The position numbers were made by a program, and so were the translations under genes. From contig CAJHZI010000483.1 in the NCBI GenBank assembly GCA_905160935.1, positions 1-64,000 of the forward strand: 64,000 nucleotides of DNA, written 5' to 3'. Every line of letters starts with the position of its first letter. The stretch's first letter is position 1. The DNA comes from Enchytraeus crypticus. Lineage: Eukaryota > Annelida > Clitellata > Enchytraeida > Enchytraeidae. The notes below the pieces were generated by a model that was not told where the DNA came from, made no database searches, and saw nothing but the letters and a program-made list of their open reading frames with translations. Below are positions 22,381 through 33,994 of the stretch, piece by piece.

Positions 22381-22990
22381 GCATGATATTGAGGTATAAC
22401 ACCGAACACAACTTGTGTGACCTTACTGTAAATATAACACTGAACACAACTTGTGTTATGACGTTAAAGTAGGTATACATGTAACATTGAACACAACTTG
22501 TGCTGTGACGTTAATATAGGTATAACACTGAACACAACTTGTGTTATGACGGTAATGTAGGTATCACACTTTATACAACTTGTGCCATGACGCTAATGTT
22601 GGTAAAACATTGAACACAATTTGTGTTATGACGTTAATGTAGGTATAACATTAAACACAACTTGTGTTATGACGTTAATGTAGGTATAACATTGAACACA
22701 ACTTGTGCTGTGACTTTAATATAGGTATAACACTGAACACAACTTGTGCTGTGATGTTAATGTAGGTATAACACTGAACACTACTTGTGTTATGACGTTA
22801 ATGTAGGTATAACAGTGAACACAACTTGTGCTGTGATGTTAATGTAGGTATAACATTGAACACAACTTGTGCTGTGATGTTAATGTAGGTATAACATTGA
22901 ACACAACTTGTGCTGTGATGTTAATGTAGGTATAACATTGAACACAACTTGTGCTGTGATGTTAATGTAGGTATAACACTGAACACAACG
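22381..22990. repeat. 41-bp minisatellite carrying copies of the exon 14 acceptor
   Basis: About 14 units containing GGTATAACATTGAACACAAC and TTGTGCTGTGATGTTAATGTA. The last unit supplies the 3' splice site and first codons of exon 14, so acceptor-like GTTAATGTAG/GTATAACA recurs in most units. Confidence 0.92.
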
Positions 22991-23096
22991 TGTGCACTGG
23001 CGGAGTTTCAGTGCGACGACGGAAGATGCGTGGGACTGAATCAAATCTGCAATGGGTATCCTGTCTGCACAGATGGCAGTGATTTTACCTACTGCT
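22971..23096 (+). CDS. Exon 14: LDLa module 6, 3' splice site inside a minisatellite
   Basis: The acceptor GTTAATGTAG and the first six codons are the last unit of a 41-bp minisatellite (22381-22990). The rest is LDLa: C-ALAEFQ-C-DDGR-C-VGLNQI-C-NGYPV-C-TDGSDFTY-C. The final Glu of SDE is Phe, so calcium binding may be weakened. Donor GTATGT, phase 1-1, 42 codons. Confidence 0.82.
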
Positions 23097-23589
23097 GTAT
23101 GTTTTTAACGTACCAACTACTACAAATAATATATTAATAATGGTAACAATCGTAATACTTAGTAATGCTTTGCAAGTAATTATAAATAAAAATCATCGAA
23201 ATTATAATATGTAAAAATCTCATTAAAGTTTGATAGGTTAAATGCGATGAAATCCTTGGAAAAATTAATGAAATAATCAATTCCAATTAACAGTTTGCTC
23301 ATCATCTATCTACCTGTGTAGATCTAAGGATTAAACTTTCGACTTCTGTTTAACTTATGTTTAGAACCAATTCGAATTTCTAATCTAGTGCCTGATGAAA
23401 GTCTTCCAGTTGAACTCTTAAGTCGTAATATTAAATACCTGTTTGAATGTCCAACTAATAGTGTCGAAGTGCATTGAGTGGACGATATTGTCGTCACATT
23501 TTAAATGAACATTCCAGAGATGAAATGAATTCCCATTGGGTTCTTGACCGGGACGATCAAAATAAAAAACCGTTGCATGATGTCACTGA

Positions 23590-23770
23590 TGCTGTACATC
23601 AGTGATGGGCATGTAAATAAACAAGAGTTGTTAAACTAAACTATTCCTTAAACTTAAACGGCAGTTAAACTCAACTATTTTGTTAGCTTAAAAAGTAGTT
23701 AAACTAAACTAGTTTTATAACTTAAAAAGTCGTTAAACTAAACTATTTTTAACCAAACATTTGTTACTTA
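23590..23770. repeat. Possible hAT end plus 35-bp tandem repeat
   Basis: ACATCAGTGATGGGCATGTA resembles a hAT terminus, followed by about four diverged copies of a unit with GTTAAACTAAACTA. No matching right end was found. Confidence 0.4.
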
Positions 23771-24536
23771 AAACAATAAAATATAATAAAAACCATTAGT
23801 CCTATGTATTATTATCTTTTTTCTCGACATAACTACACAATAGGCAAACATAGCAAGCGCAGAGAACATAGCAACATATTTTTATTGTCTTATTATTATT
23901 GTTTTATTATCTTTATATTATTTACTATTTTAATACTACAAAATTCAAATTATTAAGTATTTCAGTGCAAGCGTTAAAGTATTATATTAAAATAAGCAAA
24001 TTATTCATGGCTACAATTGCATATTATTATAAAAGTTATTATTGTCAATAGACTGTATCATATTATTAAAATCGACACTGAAAAATGAATCATCTATCAA
24101 GATCATGTCTAGGGATTTTTGATAAAATAATAAAAGTGTCTGAATTGGATAAGAATTTTTATGGACGGGGTCGGAAACTGGAATTCAGTCATTTTCGGTT
24201 AAAATCCGTCCCCCAAAAGGCTAATTTTCTTTGAAGGGGTGGGTTGAGTTTTTTTTTGAGCGGTTGGAGGTCAAACCCTGACCGCTCATATAAGCCCTAT
24301 TTCGCGCAGAGCACTTGGTGATTAACATCTTAGTTAAAAGCAGCATTTTTCATTTCTATCTGTTCCACCGACAGCCTTCTACGTTAATTTCTGAATTTAA
24401 TGTATTTAAGTAAGTGACAATTGATTTAGTTATTACCTGTAGAAAGTTGATTGAATCTATTGACATTGTGTTAGATATCATTTGTGTTTATTTTTAAGGT
24501 AATAAATTTAATGAATACTGATTTATTTAATTTCAG
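23770..24536. other. Intron sequence, nothing recognised
   Basis: AT-rich with a short T run at about 24250 in a GC-richer patch. No exon or repeat family identified. Confidence 0.4.
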
Positions 24537-24656
24537 TATCATTCAGTTGTCCTGAACATTATTTCCAGTGCAAGGATACAGGTCATTGCATACGTGAGAG
24601 TCTGAGATGTAACGGATATAGAGAGTGTAATGACTTCAGTGACGAACTCAACTGCA
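24537..24656 (+). CDS. Exon 15: LDLa module 7
   Basis: Acceptor AATTTCAG, donor GTGAGT, phase 1-1, 40 codons. C-PEHYFQ-C-KDTGH-C-IRESLR-C-NGYRE-C-NDFSDELN-C: six Cys, calcium motif with Phe for Gly. Confidence 0.9.
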
Positions 24657-25130
24657 GTGAGTTGTTTAATTGTTTAGTTTTGCAACTGTTTAGACTGTCC
24701 TTTGTTAATTAATTATGAAGATCAGTAGTACTAAATAAATTCAGTATAGTTGCTTGACAGAAAATTACGTTAAAATACTTAGTTCAGCATTAAAATATTA
24801 TACTCCTTATTGTAAAGTATTTCTACCTATATGATTAAGTTACAATACCTAATTTTAATACATGCAATTATTTGCTTGTAATGTATGTAATTAATAGCTT
24901 TGCGCTAATAATTATACGAACAAGACTTTAGAGAATAGCTAATAGCTGTGATGATATAATACACGCTTTGCAGTTATAATTGCAGCTGTATAACGAAATT
25001 ATGTTTCCCTTGAGACTCTACTCTTATGTCCGCTTTGGATAAGAATTCATATCCTAAATGTATTGAGTGATTATGTATTACACACAGTGATTACGTACCA
25101 CTGATTAGAGTGGTTATGTATAATTTGACC

Positions 25131-25290
25131 AATTCTTTGGACTGATTTTCTGGCTTTTGGAATTTTCACCGTTTGTGGACTTTCTTTTTGCTCGTCGGCT
25201 TGATTTTGTCTCAACAGTGCTCGATGTTATCGTTGATAACTCTACAAACTCTTATTGTTGTTATTTTATGTTATGTAATGATTACTGTAT
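25131..25290 (+). mobile_element. LINE 3' tail fragment
   Basis: TTTTTGCTCGTCGGCTTGAT and CAACAGTGCTCGATGTTATC match 4436-4580 and 46745-46900 and end in a TTATGTTATG tail like the CR1-like LINE at 270-1243. Confidence 0.65.
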
Positions 25291-25424
25291 GATTGAAGTA
25301 AATATATAAAGTGTTATTGAGCAAGGACATAAGAAGCCATATACCCTAGTTAGCATCTTAATATTTAATTTAATATAAGTATTGTATAATGTAATTAATA
25401 ATGATTTAATCCCAGTATTCTGTC

Positions 25425-25685
25425 CGGGTTATTTGAAGAATGGACCAACCAGTGACTAAATATGTCTTAGGAGGCGACTAAAACACTAAGATCCAAACCA
25501 ACATCAGAAAGGGCATTCGTTTGGTGAGTACCTAGGCTCCTGAAATTGGTACAAAATTTCTAAAACGAAATGAAAAATATGGAATTGACTGATAATATGG
25601 TATGGACAGAGAGGAGTGGAAAAGATCTTTTCGTATCCCGACCCTAGTTAAACTGCGATTAGTGGGAAGATAATGATGATTTAGT
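25425..25685 (+). mobile_element. Family T retroposon copy
   Basis: GACCAACCAGTGACTAAATA, GGGCATTCGTTTGGTGAG, GTATCCCGACCCTAGTTAAA and an AAGATAATGATGATT tail. Confidence 0.75.
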
Positions 25686-25854
25686 AAAACAGTTTCTCGT
25701 ATTTCTGTTTCTAAACCACCACACCGTATGGTTAAATAATAGAGCGAGTGCGAGAGAGAGTTTATTTTACTTCAGAGTGCAACACTTAGAGAGCGTGTCC
25801 TTTTTCAGTTTATGTCCATGATTAAGCACATTATGGTTATATTAAAAAGTAAAG

Positions 25855-26010
25855 TAAACACGTATTAGAGTGAAATGATTAACTGTGTTGATTTCGATCA
25901 CTTTTAATACCACGTGTTTAAATCGCTAATCAATTTAGTCTATTTTTCGTATAACCAGTCCAGTGAATGTCCGAGATTTTACTCTCAGATCAGCGAGGCT
26001 AGGATTAGTA
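25855..26010 (-). mobile_element. SINE family B copy
   Basis: GTGAAATGATTAACTGTGTT, CCACGTGTTTAAATCG and CCAGTCCAGTGAATGTCCGA in the same order as at 45085 and 55620. Confidence 0.6.
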
Positions 26011-26222
26011 TAAACCTGATGCACAATACATTTCTACTACCATAAATGACTCAAATAATTTCCTAATAAATGCCTTCGCCCTCATTAGAAATATTTGTCG
26101 TAGTCCTGATATTCATACTGGTCTATCATCGTTAAGGTAATTTTCAGTATGCTATGACCCAAGTAATATTTTTATATAAATGCCGTATATCTGTTCAATG
26201 TGCTTTTGATTTAATTTTACAG

Positions 26223-26336
26223 CTTGTAAAAATGATTATCAGATCAAATGCGACAATGAAAGTTCTTGTGTCAGTATACGTAGAAGATGCGATGGACGAC
26301 CCGACTGCAGAGATGGTTCTGATGAAATGCACTGTG
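26223..26336 (+). CDS. Exon 16: LDLa module 8
   Basis: Acceptor TTTTACAG, donor GTCGGT, phase 1-1, 38 codons. [37 protein letters not shown]; intact module and calcium motif. Confidence 0.88.
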
Positions 26337-26582
26337 GTCGGTGTAAAATCTGATTTCCATTTAAAGGCAAATAAAAACATTAAAGTCAATTTCCTCACTC
26401 AACCTATGCTTAATATGTTTGGTTTTAACTTGGTATTTGAATTGGCGCCAACGGATTCGGTGTCGGACAGCTAAAGTGGTATCTCATCACATCGATTCAA
26501 CCTGTCATTAACCACAAAACATTACATAGGAAATGTCAATACTATGCTCATGCTGTAAATCTCAATAACTTAAAACTCTCTC

Positions 26583-26885
26583 TTAGTGCACTGCCTACCT
26601 GCGCGTCCATGGTATATAACGCCTCAACACTCCCTGTCTCCGCTTTCCTCTTTATGTCCAGACATGAATGGATCTTTAAATTGTCTTACATTCCTAATCT
26701 CGGCCTGCCCCTGCCTCTTTTTCCTTCCATTCTACCTTCTACCATTCTACCATTCTTTCTCTTTTAATAGACCTTCCCCCTTAGAATGTGTCCTATCCAT
26801 CTCTTCTTCCTATTTCTTAATACATTTATTAACTGTCTATCTGTGCCAACTCTCTCCAGGACTTTCATTTGTAACCTTTTGACTA
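26583..26885 (-). mobile_element. LINE family G 3' end
   Basis: Minus strand with the CCATGGAC tail at 26590-26615 and the RT C-terminal remnant up to 26885, the same order as at 14090 and 40960. Confidence 0.65.
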
Positions 26886-27449
26886 TCAGTAATAGCTACC
26901 ATTCAATAAAGATAATGAACATTTTAATAAAGATTTAAAAAAATTTTAAGAATACTTTAATAAACTAAGATAAGACTTTAATAAACTCAACCTACTAAAA
27001 TAAGACTTATACTACTAAAATAAGACTTTAATAAACTTTAATAAAGATTTTAATAAATCTTTAATAAAGAGCTTTACTAAAGCAATTATTGCAACCGAAA
27101 GAACCTTCAAACATCCTGGAGATTTTTTAATTCAGATCTATCAACACTCGGTTCTGCAATGTGGTGGCCCATCCTTGTACTACTACTTACACCCGAACTT
27201 AACTTCAACACTGCCGTTAACATTAATGTGTATTAGAACGAAAGTGATTAAGAAATGTATTCCTGGTAGTGTTATTAACTATACAGGTGAAAGAAAATTG
27301 AAAATCCCCCTTGAGGACGAAGTCACGAACATTAATTTATTTAAATTTCACAAGTTGTGCTTACATTTAGGCACATTAGTTTAATTTATTTGACCTCAGT
27401 TATGCTCACATTATATAAGAGACTGTTTTGATAAATTACTTTTCCGCAG

Positions 27450-27566
27450 ATGTTTGTCCGGTTGACAGAAGTTTTAGATGTAAGTCAGGCGAATGCGTCA
27501 GCAATTATTATCGCTGTTCACTCCACTATGCCGCTTGCAAAGATGGAAGTGACAATTACGGCTGCG
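27450..27566 (+). CDS. Exon 17: LDLa module 9
   Basis: Acceptor TTTCCGCAG, donor GTACAT, phase 1-1, 39 codons. C-PVDRSFR-C-KSGE-C-VSNYYR-C-SLHYAA-C-KDGSDNYG-C. SDE reads SDN. A (TCAC)n tract begins about 13 bases past the donor. Confidence 0.88.
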
Positions 27567-27578
27567 GTACATACCATC

Positions 27579-28103
27579 GTTCACTCACTCACTCACTCAC
27601 TCACTCACTCACTCACTCACTCACTCACTCACTCACTCACTCACTCACTCACTCACTCACTCACTCACTCACTCACTCACTCACTCACTCACTCACTCAC
27701 TCACTCACTCACTCACTCACTCACTCACTCACTCACTCACTCACTCACTCACTCACTCACTCACTCACTCACTCACTCACTCACTCACTCACTCACTCAC
27801 TCACTCACTCACTCACTCACTCACTCACTCACTCACTCACTCACTCACTCACTCACTCACTCACTCACTCCCTCCCTCACTCACTCACTCACTCACTCAC
27901 TCACTCACTCACTCACTCACTCACTCACTCACTCACTCACTCACTCACTCACTCACTCACTCACTCACTCACTCACTCACTCACTCACTCAGTCACTCAC
28001 TCACTCACTCACTCACTCACTCACTCACTCACTCACTCACTCACTCACTCACTCACTCACTCACTCACTCACTCACTCACTCACTCACTCACTCACTCAC
28101 TCA
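27579..28103. repeat. (TCAC)n microsatellite, about 525 bp
   Basis: About 130 nearly perfect tetranucleotide copies with only two or three substitutions. It starts about 13 bases after the exon 17 donor. The long open SLTH frames across it are artefacts. Confidence 0.98.
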
Positions 28104-28404
28104 ATAATAATTCCAAGATAATTCTTGAGTTATCTCTATTGATACTCTTCCGTTCATCATTACGTACGGATGCTATACATACATTTATGTAACAGCTATT
28201 GCCATGCTACCCTCTGTATTGGTTCAATTCTTTTTATACAGCATTCATTGGAATCCAATTCTCATCTGTTCCGTAAATGATTTAGAGCCATTTTCACTAC
28301 CAAAGCGGCGCTGTCATGCCTTCAGGCTGATCTTGAATGAAGTTGTAAGTACTTATATTTAAGGGTTTGAGTTATGGCTAGCAGTCAAACTACACTTCTC
28401 TTCT

Positions 28405-28660
28405 TCTCTATGTGCCGTGCATGTTCCAAGCCTGTGCGGTCATGACCATATTCCTCCATATGTCTCTGTTCATTGTTGCTCTGATCATGTCTGTTTTAGT
28501 TAACGGCATCCATTTGCTAAGACTCTTAATAAACGTCATTCGTTGTCGACCCTTACATCTTTTTCCTTCTATTATTCCTGTCACTACGATATTTTCAACT
28601 ATTTTGTTCCGCATAATGTGTCCGAAAAATTTCATCTGTTGTCGTCAAACTACACTCGCA
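28405..28660 (-). mobile_element. LINE RT C-terminal fragment
   Basis: Minus strand reads MKFFGHIMRNKIVENIVVTG then IEGKRCKGRQRMTF, the FGHI.R ... EGKR.RGRQR ending common to many LINE ORF2 proteins. Confidence 0.7.
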
Positions 28661-29065
28661 TAGATTAACTTAAGTTCAAAAAATAGGTCTTAGATGCCCA
28701 TCTAAGCTTCTGACCCCCATATTAAAAAATAATTTAAAAATAAAAATTTTACTTATGTATTTCAAATTTAAAAATATAACTAGACAACAAATTAGATTGG
28801 TGTGATGTATAATTCAAAATGTGAAATATCGCAAAATCCTCACAAGATGTGATTCTTTTATGAAAACTAACTGCATTCATAGCTAATTATATACTTTCTC
28901 TTTAGATTATGCTTCTGTATTCAAAGCTTAAAATAAAATGTAGCCTTTAAATACATGTACATATGCATGCATGTAGCACATTAATTAATGTTTCATTAAT
29001 ATGAAATGCTAATCTTTAACTCCAGTACTATGACATTTTTTTATTTGCTGAAGCCTATATGGATA

Positions 29066-29175
29066 AGATTTCCGACCGCGGATTAGTATGTGCGGGTTCA
29101 AATTCTGGGCTCGCCCGTCACTGACAGCGCTTTCGAGTGAGGAAACTGGCGTTAACATTAGCTTTATCTTTTATT
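29066..29175 (+). mobile_element. tRNA-derived SINE, family A copy (5' truncated)
   Basis: Starts at CCGACCGCGGATTAGTATG, keeps the B box GGTTCAAATTC and the GAGGAAACTGGCG tail, and ends nine bases before the exon 18 acceptor. Confidence 0.8.
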
Positions 29176-29183
29176 TGATGTAG

Positions 29184-29321
29184 ATAACTGCATTGAGAAT
29201 GGAGGGTTCCTATGTGACGACGGGCAGTGTGTTCCAGGCTACACGCGTTGTTTGACCGGTGGCTATTCATTTTCATACCCGCCTACTAACTGCAAAGATG
29301 GCAGTGATGATTTCAACTGTA
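29184..29321 (+). CDS. Exon 18: LDLa module 10 with long Cys4-Cys5 loop
   Basis: Acceptor TTTGATGTAG, donor GTAAGT, phase 1-1, 46 codons. C-IENGGFL-C-DDGQ-C-VPGYTR-C, then a 13-residue loop (usual is 5) before C-KDGSDDFN-C. The stretched loop holds several aromatic and Pro residues. Confidence 0.88.
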
Positions 29322-29854
29322 GTAAGTGTGCCCTTACTAATTGAAAGATTTTCGTTATCTCAGAATGCAAGTTTGCCGTTTCATTTATTGCGCAATTGCA
29401 CTTTCATTTACTGTTGATAGTACTCTCGCAATTACATGTACACTGTATATAATTTGTGGTTTCTATCGTACATGCATCTTGAACGAATTTGCCTTTGTTA
29501 TGGTTACACCTTTCTAGTGTATCATGCAGCGTATTTTTACAACGTGCATTTGTCGCTGCGGATATGCAAAAATATTAAGAGTGTCCATACCAACGTGTTA
29601 ATATTGAATACAATTGTTAATGTAATTATTAGTGCGAGACGTAGTTTATTTGATTAAATAACACAATTCCCTTTTTTTCTTATAATTAACTATTATATTT
29701 AATCCAGCTCTATAGGTATATCTATTATTCTTTGCTGTTGCATAGCTTCACTCTTTGATATGGTTGCTATTTCGATTATTGATGTTGTGTTTGCCGAGAA
29801 TAATATTACTAATAATAATAAATAATAATAATAATATTAAAAAAATAATAATAA

Positions 29855-31490
29855 GATATGAAGTTGTTCCGGTGGCCATTGAAACCATGGGCCCGATGAA
29901 TCCCGAAGGAGTTGACTTTATTAATGGCATAGGCAGACTTATTGCAGAGCAAACCGGCGATAAGCGAAAGACATCATTTCTTAGGCAAAGGCTTTCCATG
30001 ACTTTGCAAAGATTTAATGCAGTCTGCTGCAGCAATTCTTTTAAGCCGATTGATGACCTCGAGTAGCCGGGCGACGATTCAGCACGTATTGCTCGAATCG
30101 TTTTTATCAAACCCCAGGTTCTTTACACCGGGGTAAAAAAATAATAATAATTATTATTATTAGTATTAGTATTATTGTTATTATTATTATTATTAGTAGT
30201 AGTATTAGTATTATTGTTGTTATTATTATTATTATTATTATAATTAGGAAGGAGAACCAGAGCTATTACAGGCGACCACAGCGAAAAAGCCTTTCAATGG
30301 CAGCGCCTGTTTATTACACTCCAGCGCTTTAATGTTGTCTCCATTCGTGGCGCATTGGCGAATGCGGCCTCTCAGAGCGTAGAGGAATAATTTAGCGTAC
30401 CTGTATTTCTTTTTCATCTTTCAATTAAATAAAGTCTTTATTTTATTTTATTTTTTAGCCCAAGGCCCTATACAGACTAGGGAAATTTAAAAAACAGTAA
30501 TAACGATGATGATGCTGCTGCTGCTGATTATGATGATGATGATGATGATGATGATAATAACGATGATGATGATAATAATAACGATAATGATGATGATGAT
30601 AATAATAATAAGAATAGTTATAATAATGAGTATAATCCTAGGTCCTTTTTTGAATCTATATTTTGATCGACTTTTAGAGTCTAATTCTAGCGCAGTAGAT
30701 CGAACACGACTCCTAGCTGCGTCCTCTAAACCAAGCAGCGACTGGCTTCACGTGCTCCCTTTGCTTTTTTCGATCTTTTCTTCGACAATGAGGCAATTAG
30801 AGTGGCTGTCAGTTACCGTTTATGGTCAAAAACTTGCAAACCTCACATTTGCCCCTGCGGTCAGGAAGTCAATGATTTAGGCCTCTATTGTCTATCCTGC
30901 AAAAGCAGCTCAAATTGTTTCGCCATCATAATTTAAGCTACATGATATGGCGAGCTTTTCGCGAATGGGCATCCCTTCCTTGAAGGAACCAAGCGGGTTG
31001 TCCAGGTCAGACGGCAAGCGACCGGGCGGCATTACTCTAGTACCCTGGTGCAATAGTAAATTTGCCGTATTGGACGGTCATTGACACTATGGCTAAACCT
31101 TATTTGGGAACAACTTCAGTTATTGTTGGTGGAGCTGCTGAACTAGCTGCCTCTAAGAAAATGGATAAATATCATGATCTGTTCTTAGAGTAAATTTGTT
31201 TTCGTTGGCCATTAAAACCTTGGCCGCTATGAATTTCGAAGAAGTTGTCTTTACTACTGGCTTTGGCAGACTTCTTGCAGAGCAAGGCGGCCATATTAAC
31301 GAGAGACCTCTTTTCTTTTTCAAAGACATTCTGTTACTTTGCAAATATCTATTGCAGTTTGCTTCGGCAATTATTTTAAGCAGTTAGAAGACTTTGAGTA
31401 GCGTAGCCGGGCGGCTATTCAGCACGTATTGTTCGAATCGGTTTTATCGGACCTCTGGTTCTTTACACCCGGGGTAAATAATATTAAAAA
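29855..31490 (+). mobile_element. Array of three LINE C-terminal ends
   Basis: Three successive remnants of one retrotransposon ORF end. The first, 29855-30066, has VPVAIETMGPMNPEGVDF and RQRLSMTLQRFNAV. The second, about 30250-30392, has RAITGDHSEKAFQWQRLF and LQRFNVVSIRGALAN. The third and longest, 30640-31395, has SSDWLHVLPL, then frameshifted ASSKK, then a diverged copy of the same end. The first and third end in TTCTTTACACCNGGGGTAAA with AAT-rich tails; another such tail lies at 31575. Confidence 0.7.
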
Positions 31491-31671
31491 TTTAAAAGTA
31501 AAAAAATTAAATAATATTATCATTATGTTTATCAGGATGTATGTATACCCCAACTTCGCAGGTTACAGCTGTGATTCTTTACCCCCGGGGCAAATAAAAT
31601 AAAATAAAAATAAAATAAAAAAAGTATCATTATGTTTATCAAGCTTTATTATTAATATCCTTTCTTCGCAG

Positions 31672-31791
31672 ATTGTACGAGTAATCAATTTCGCTGTGAT
31701 AACGGAGAGTGTGTGCCCAGTTATTCTCGCTGTGATTGGTACGCTTCGTATCCATGCAGGGACGGTAGTCATCTCAGAGACTGCAACAACA
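31672..31791 (+). CDS. Exon 19: LDLa module 11 (duplicate pair, first copy)
   Basis: Acceptor CTTCGCAG, donor GTAAGC, phase 1-1, 40 codons. C-TSNQFR-C-DNGE-C-VPSYSR-C-DWYASYP-C-RDGSHLRD-C. The SDE of the calcium site is SHL, so this module probably lacks the normal calcium cage. Nearly identical to exon 20, 589 bp downstream. Confidence 0.9.
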
Positions 31792-32260
31792 GTAAGCTGT
31801 ACCATTGGCTTCATTTCTTACTAAGAACGTGAGAATTACCTCGAGATAGTATTGATTAGACGTTTCATTTCAATTGTAAGATCAAGTTGATTATTGTGTA
31901 TTAGTTCATCGCAAGTTTTTTGAACTTCTAATTTTCCTTTCATTGCCTTAAGTCAACTTTGATTTTATAAGTAAATTAATTTTGACGCAATTGGAGCTAA
32001 CCGATCGGTTACAAGCATTTACACAAAGTTCTCGTAGCTCGGGTCTCGAGAGAATTAAATGTCTATTGATGACTGGAACCCAATCATTTTTACTCTGCTC
32101 TTGACTATAGATTGTTCAATGTTTTATCAACTGAGCAAATTATTCTCGAAATTGTTGAATATTATACTAATTATAATGTTTGTGTAACGATTACATAATT
32201 TTATGAAATAACATTTATTATTGCATATGAGGCTTTATTATTGATATTGTAACGTCGCAG

Positions 32261-32380
32261 ATTGTACCAGTGACAAGTTTCGCTGTGATAACGGAGAGTG
32301 TGTGCCCAGTTATTCTCGTTGTGACTGGTACGCTTCGTATCCATGCAGGGACGGTAGTCATCTCAAGGACTGCAACAACA
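32261..32380 (+). CDS. Exon 20: LDLa module 12 (duplicate pair, second copy)
   Basis: Almost the same as exon 19: TSDKF replaces TSNQF and LKD replaces LRD. The flanking intron matches for about 50 bases after the donor and, more loosely, for several hundred. It carries the same SHL in place of SDE, so that loss predates the duplication. Phase 1-1. Confidence 0.9.
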
Positions 32381-33089
32381 GTAAGCTGTACCATTGGCTT
32401 CATTTCTTACTAAGAACGTGAGAATTACCTTGGAATTCTATTGATATCTCATTAAAAATGTAAAGATCAGTTGTCTGTTACGGACAAGATCGTCGCATTT
32501 CAAAGTGCTGCTTCTCGTTTCATTGCCTTAAGTCAACTTTGATTTTGTAACTAATTAAGTTTGAAGCAAATGGAAATTTTAAAGTTTCAGTCAGCCAATC
32601 GATCATAAGCTATTAAACGAAGATCTCAGCTCATATCATGATAGAATTAAATAACTACTTTTAGTGGCTGTTCTTGGCTATTTATGGTTTTATGGGTGAA
32701 CATTTGAGTAACAAAGGATCATTGAACAATTAAGGGTAATGTATCTTGAATTTCTTTGACTAAAACCGAAGTGGCGCGATTTCTTCAGGCTTGAAATTGT
32801 GTATTTTTAATGAAGTGAAATATTGGTAGCTGTCACTTTTTCATTTGGTCTATAAGTAAGCGAAAACAATTAGTTTACGGTTGGTCTCTTGTGTAGTCAT
32901 GTATACTCTACATTACGAATTCAGCCATCATGGCTGAATCCGTACCATGGCTGAGTAATCGTAGGGTTTCTGCAGACAGCAAGATCAGGCGTGCACATAG
33001 TCACACCCTAAATCTTATGCAAACACGATGAGTAAGCTACTTATCGTAAGATATTGTGCATGTTACAATAGACCACGTAAACGTCTCTT

Positions 33090-33430
33090 CAGTGCACTGC
33101 CAAGTGGCAGGTTCAAGATACTTATGCATACTCAAAGTCTGCTTTCTCGCTCCATAAGAGCACTCCTGAGATCAACAAGTTAATCCCTTCACAAAGTCTA
33201 TGCCTGATCTATATCTTATGTAGCTTATAGCTTGGGTAAAGTATAGCTTTTGAGGTGGTTTCACGTTGCCTTCCTCAGTTAGATGCAGGAAAATATTTCG
33301 TGGTGAGGTGGGTCACCTCTTGCAGTCCTCAGCTCCTGCCTTAGTCGCATCTTATGTACACGCAGCAGATTGTTTGCGGTTGCCCTATTCTGCGGTGGTC
33401 CAACCACACTCGAGCACTACACGTAAACGT
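33090..33430 (-). repeat. Interspersed repeat, family F, longest copy
   Basis: CAGTGCACTGCCAAGTGGCA at the start, GAGGTGGTTTCACGTTGCC in the middle and GGTTGCCCTATTCTGCGGTG near the end, mirrored at 50215-50640. Confidence 0.6.
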
Positions 33431-33577
33431 ACATTATGCTTATATTTATTATGCATTCCTTTGATATTTAACATGTATATGTTGATGTTCTATTTTTTAT
33501 TCATTGAAATGTTCCGTGTGTTCTTTATTATTTCGTACACTTTGATATTACCCATGTTTTACTTACCTACATTTCAG

Positions 33578-33691
33578 CTTGCTCTGATTTGGAATTCAAG
33601 TGCGACAATGATCAGTGCATTAATAGAAAATCCTGGTGCAATCCATGGAACTATTCCAGTTGCGTGGATCATAGTGATCTCAAATACTGCA
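33578..33691 (+). CDS. Exon 21: LDLa module 13
   Basis: Acceptor ACATTTCAG, donor GTGAGT, phase 1-1, 38 codons. C-SDLEFK-C-DNDQ-C-INRKSW-C-NPWNYSS-C-VDHSDLKY-C. The calcium motif is degraded (SDL). Confidence 0.88.
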
Positions 33692-33817
33692 GTGAGTTTT
33701 GTTTATTTGTGGTTCAGTGAGTTTTTGCTTTTAAACGTCACCTATATATTGTAGTTATTTTTGTTGTAGTTTTTCTCTGGCTTTGCTAAATTTTAAAGTT
33801 TGTATTTTTTTATCGGC

Positions 33818-33990
33818 ATCGTCATTGGCTCCAGCCAGTGGCGATGTCGGTAAGTAACGCAAACTACATATCTCTTTTTTTGTCGGTACGATATTCGACC
33901 GCGGATCAATTTGTGCGATGTTCAAACCCTGGACTCACTCGTCACTCACATCGTTTTCGAGTTAGGAAACTAAGTTATCATTAGCTTTAG
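33818..33990 (+). mobile_element. tRNA-derived SINE, family A copy with insertion
   Basis: GGCTCCAGCCAGTGGCGATG, then about 40 extra bases, then CGACCGCGGATC and GATGTTCAAACCCTGGACTC with the usual tail. Confidence 0.75.
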
Positions 33991-33994
33991 AATG

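Noticed and set aside
22381..22990. CRISPR-like array
   Set aside because: Units follow each other without unique spacers; this is a eukaryotic minisatellite.
27428..28192. Protein with hundreds of SLTH residues
   Set aside because: Read-through of the exon 17 donor into (TCAC)n. The tetranucleotide has no stop in any + frame, so the frame is uninformative.
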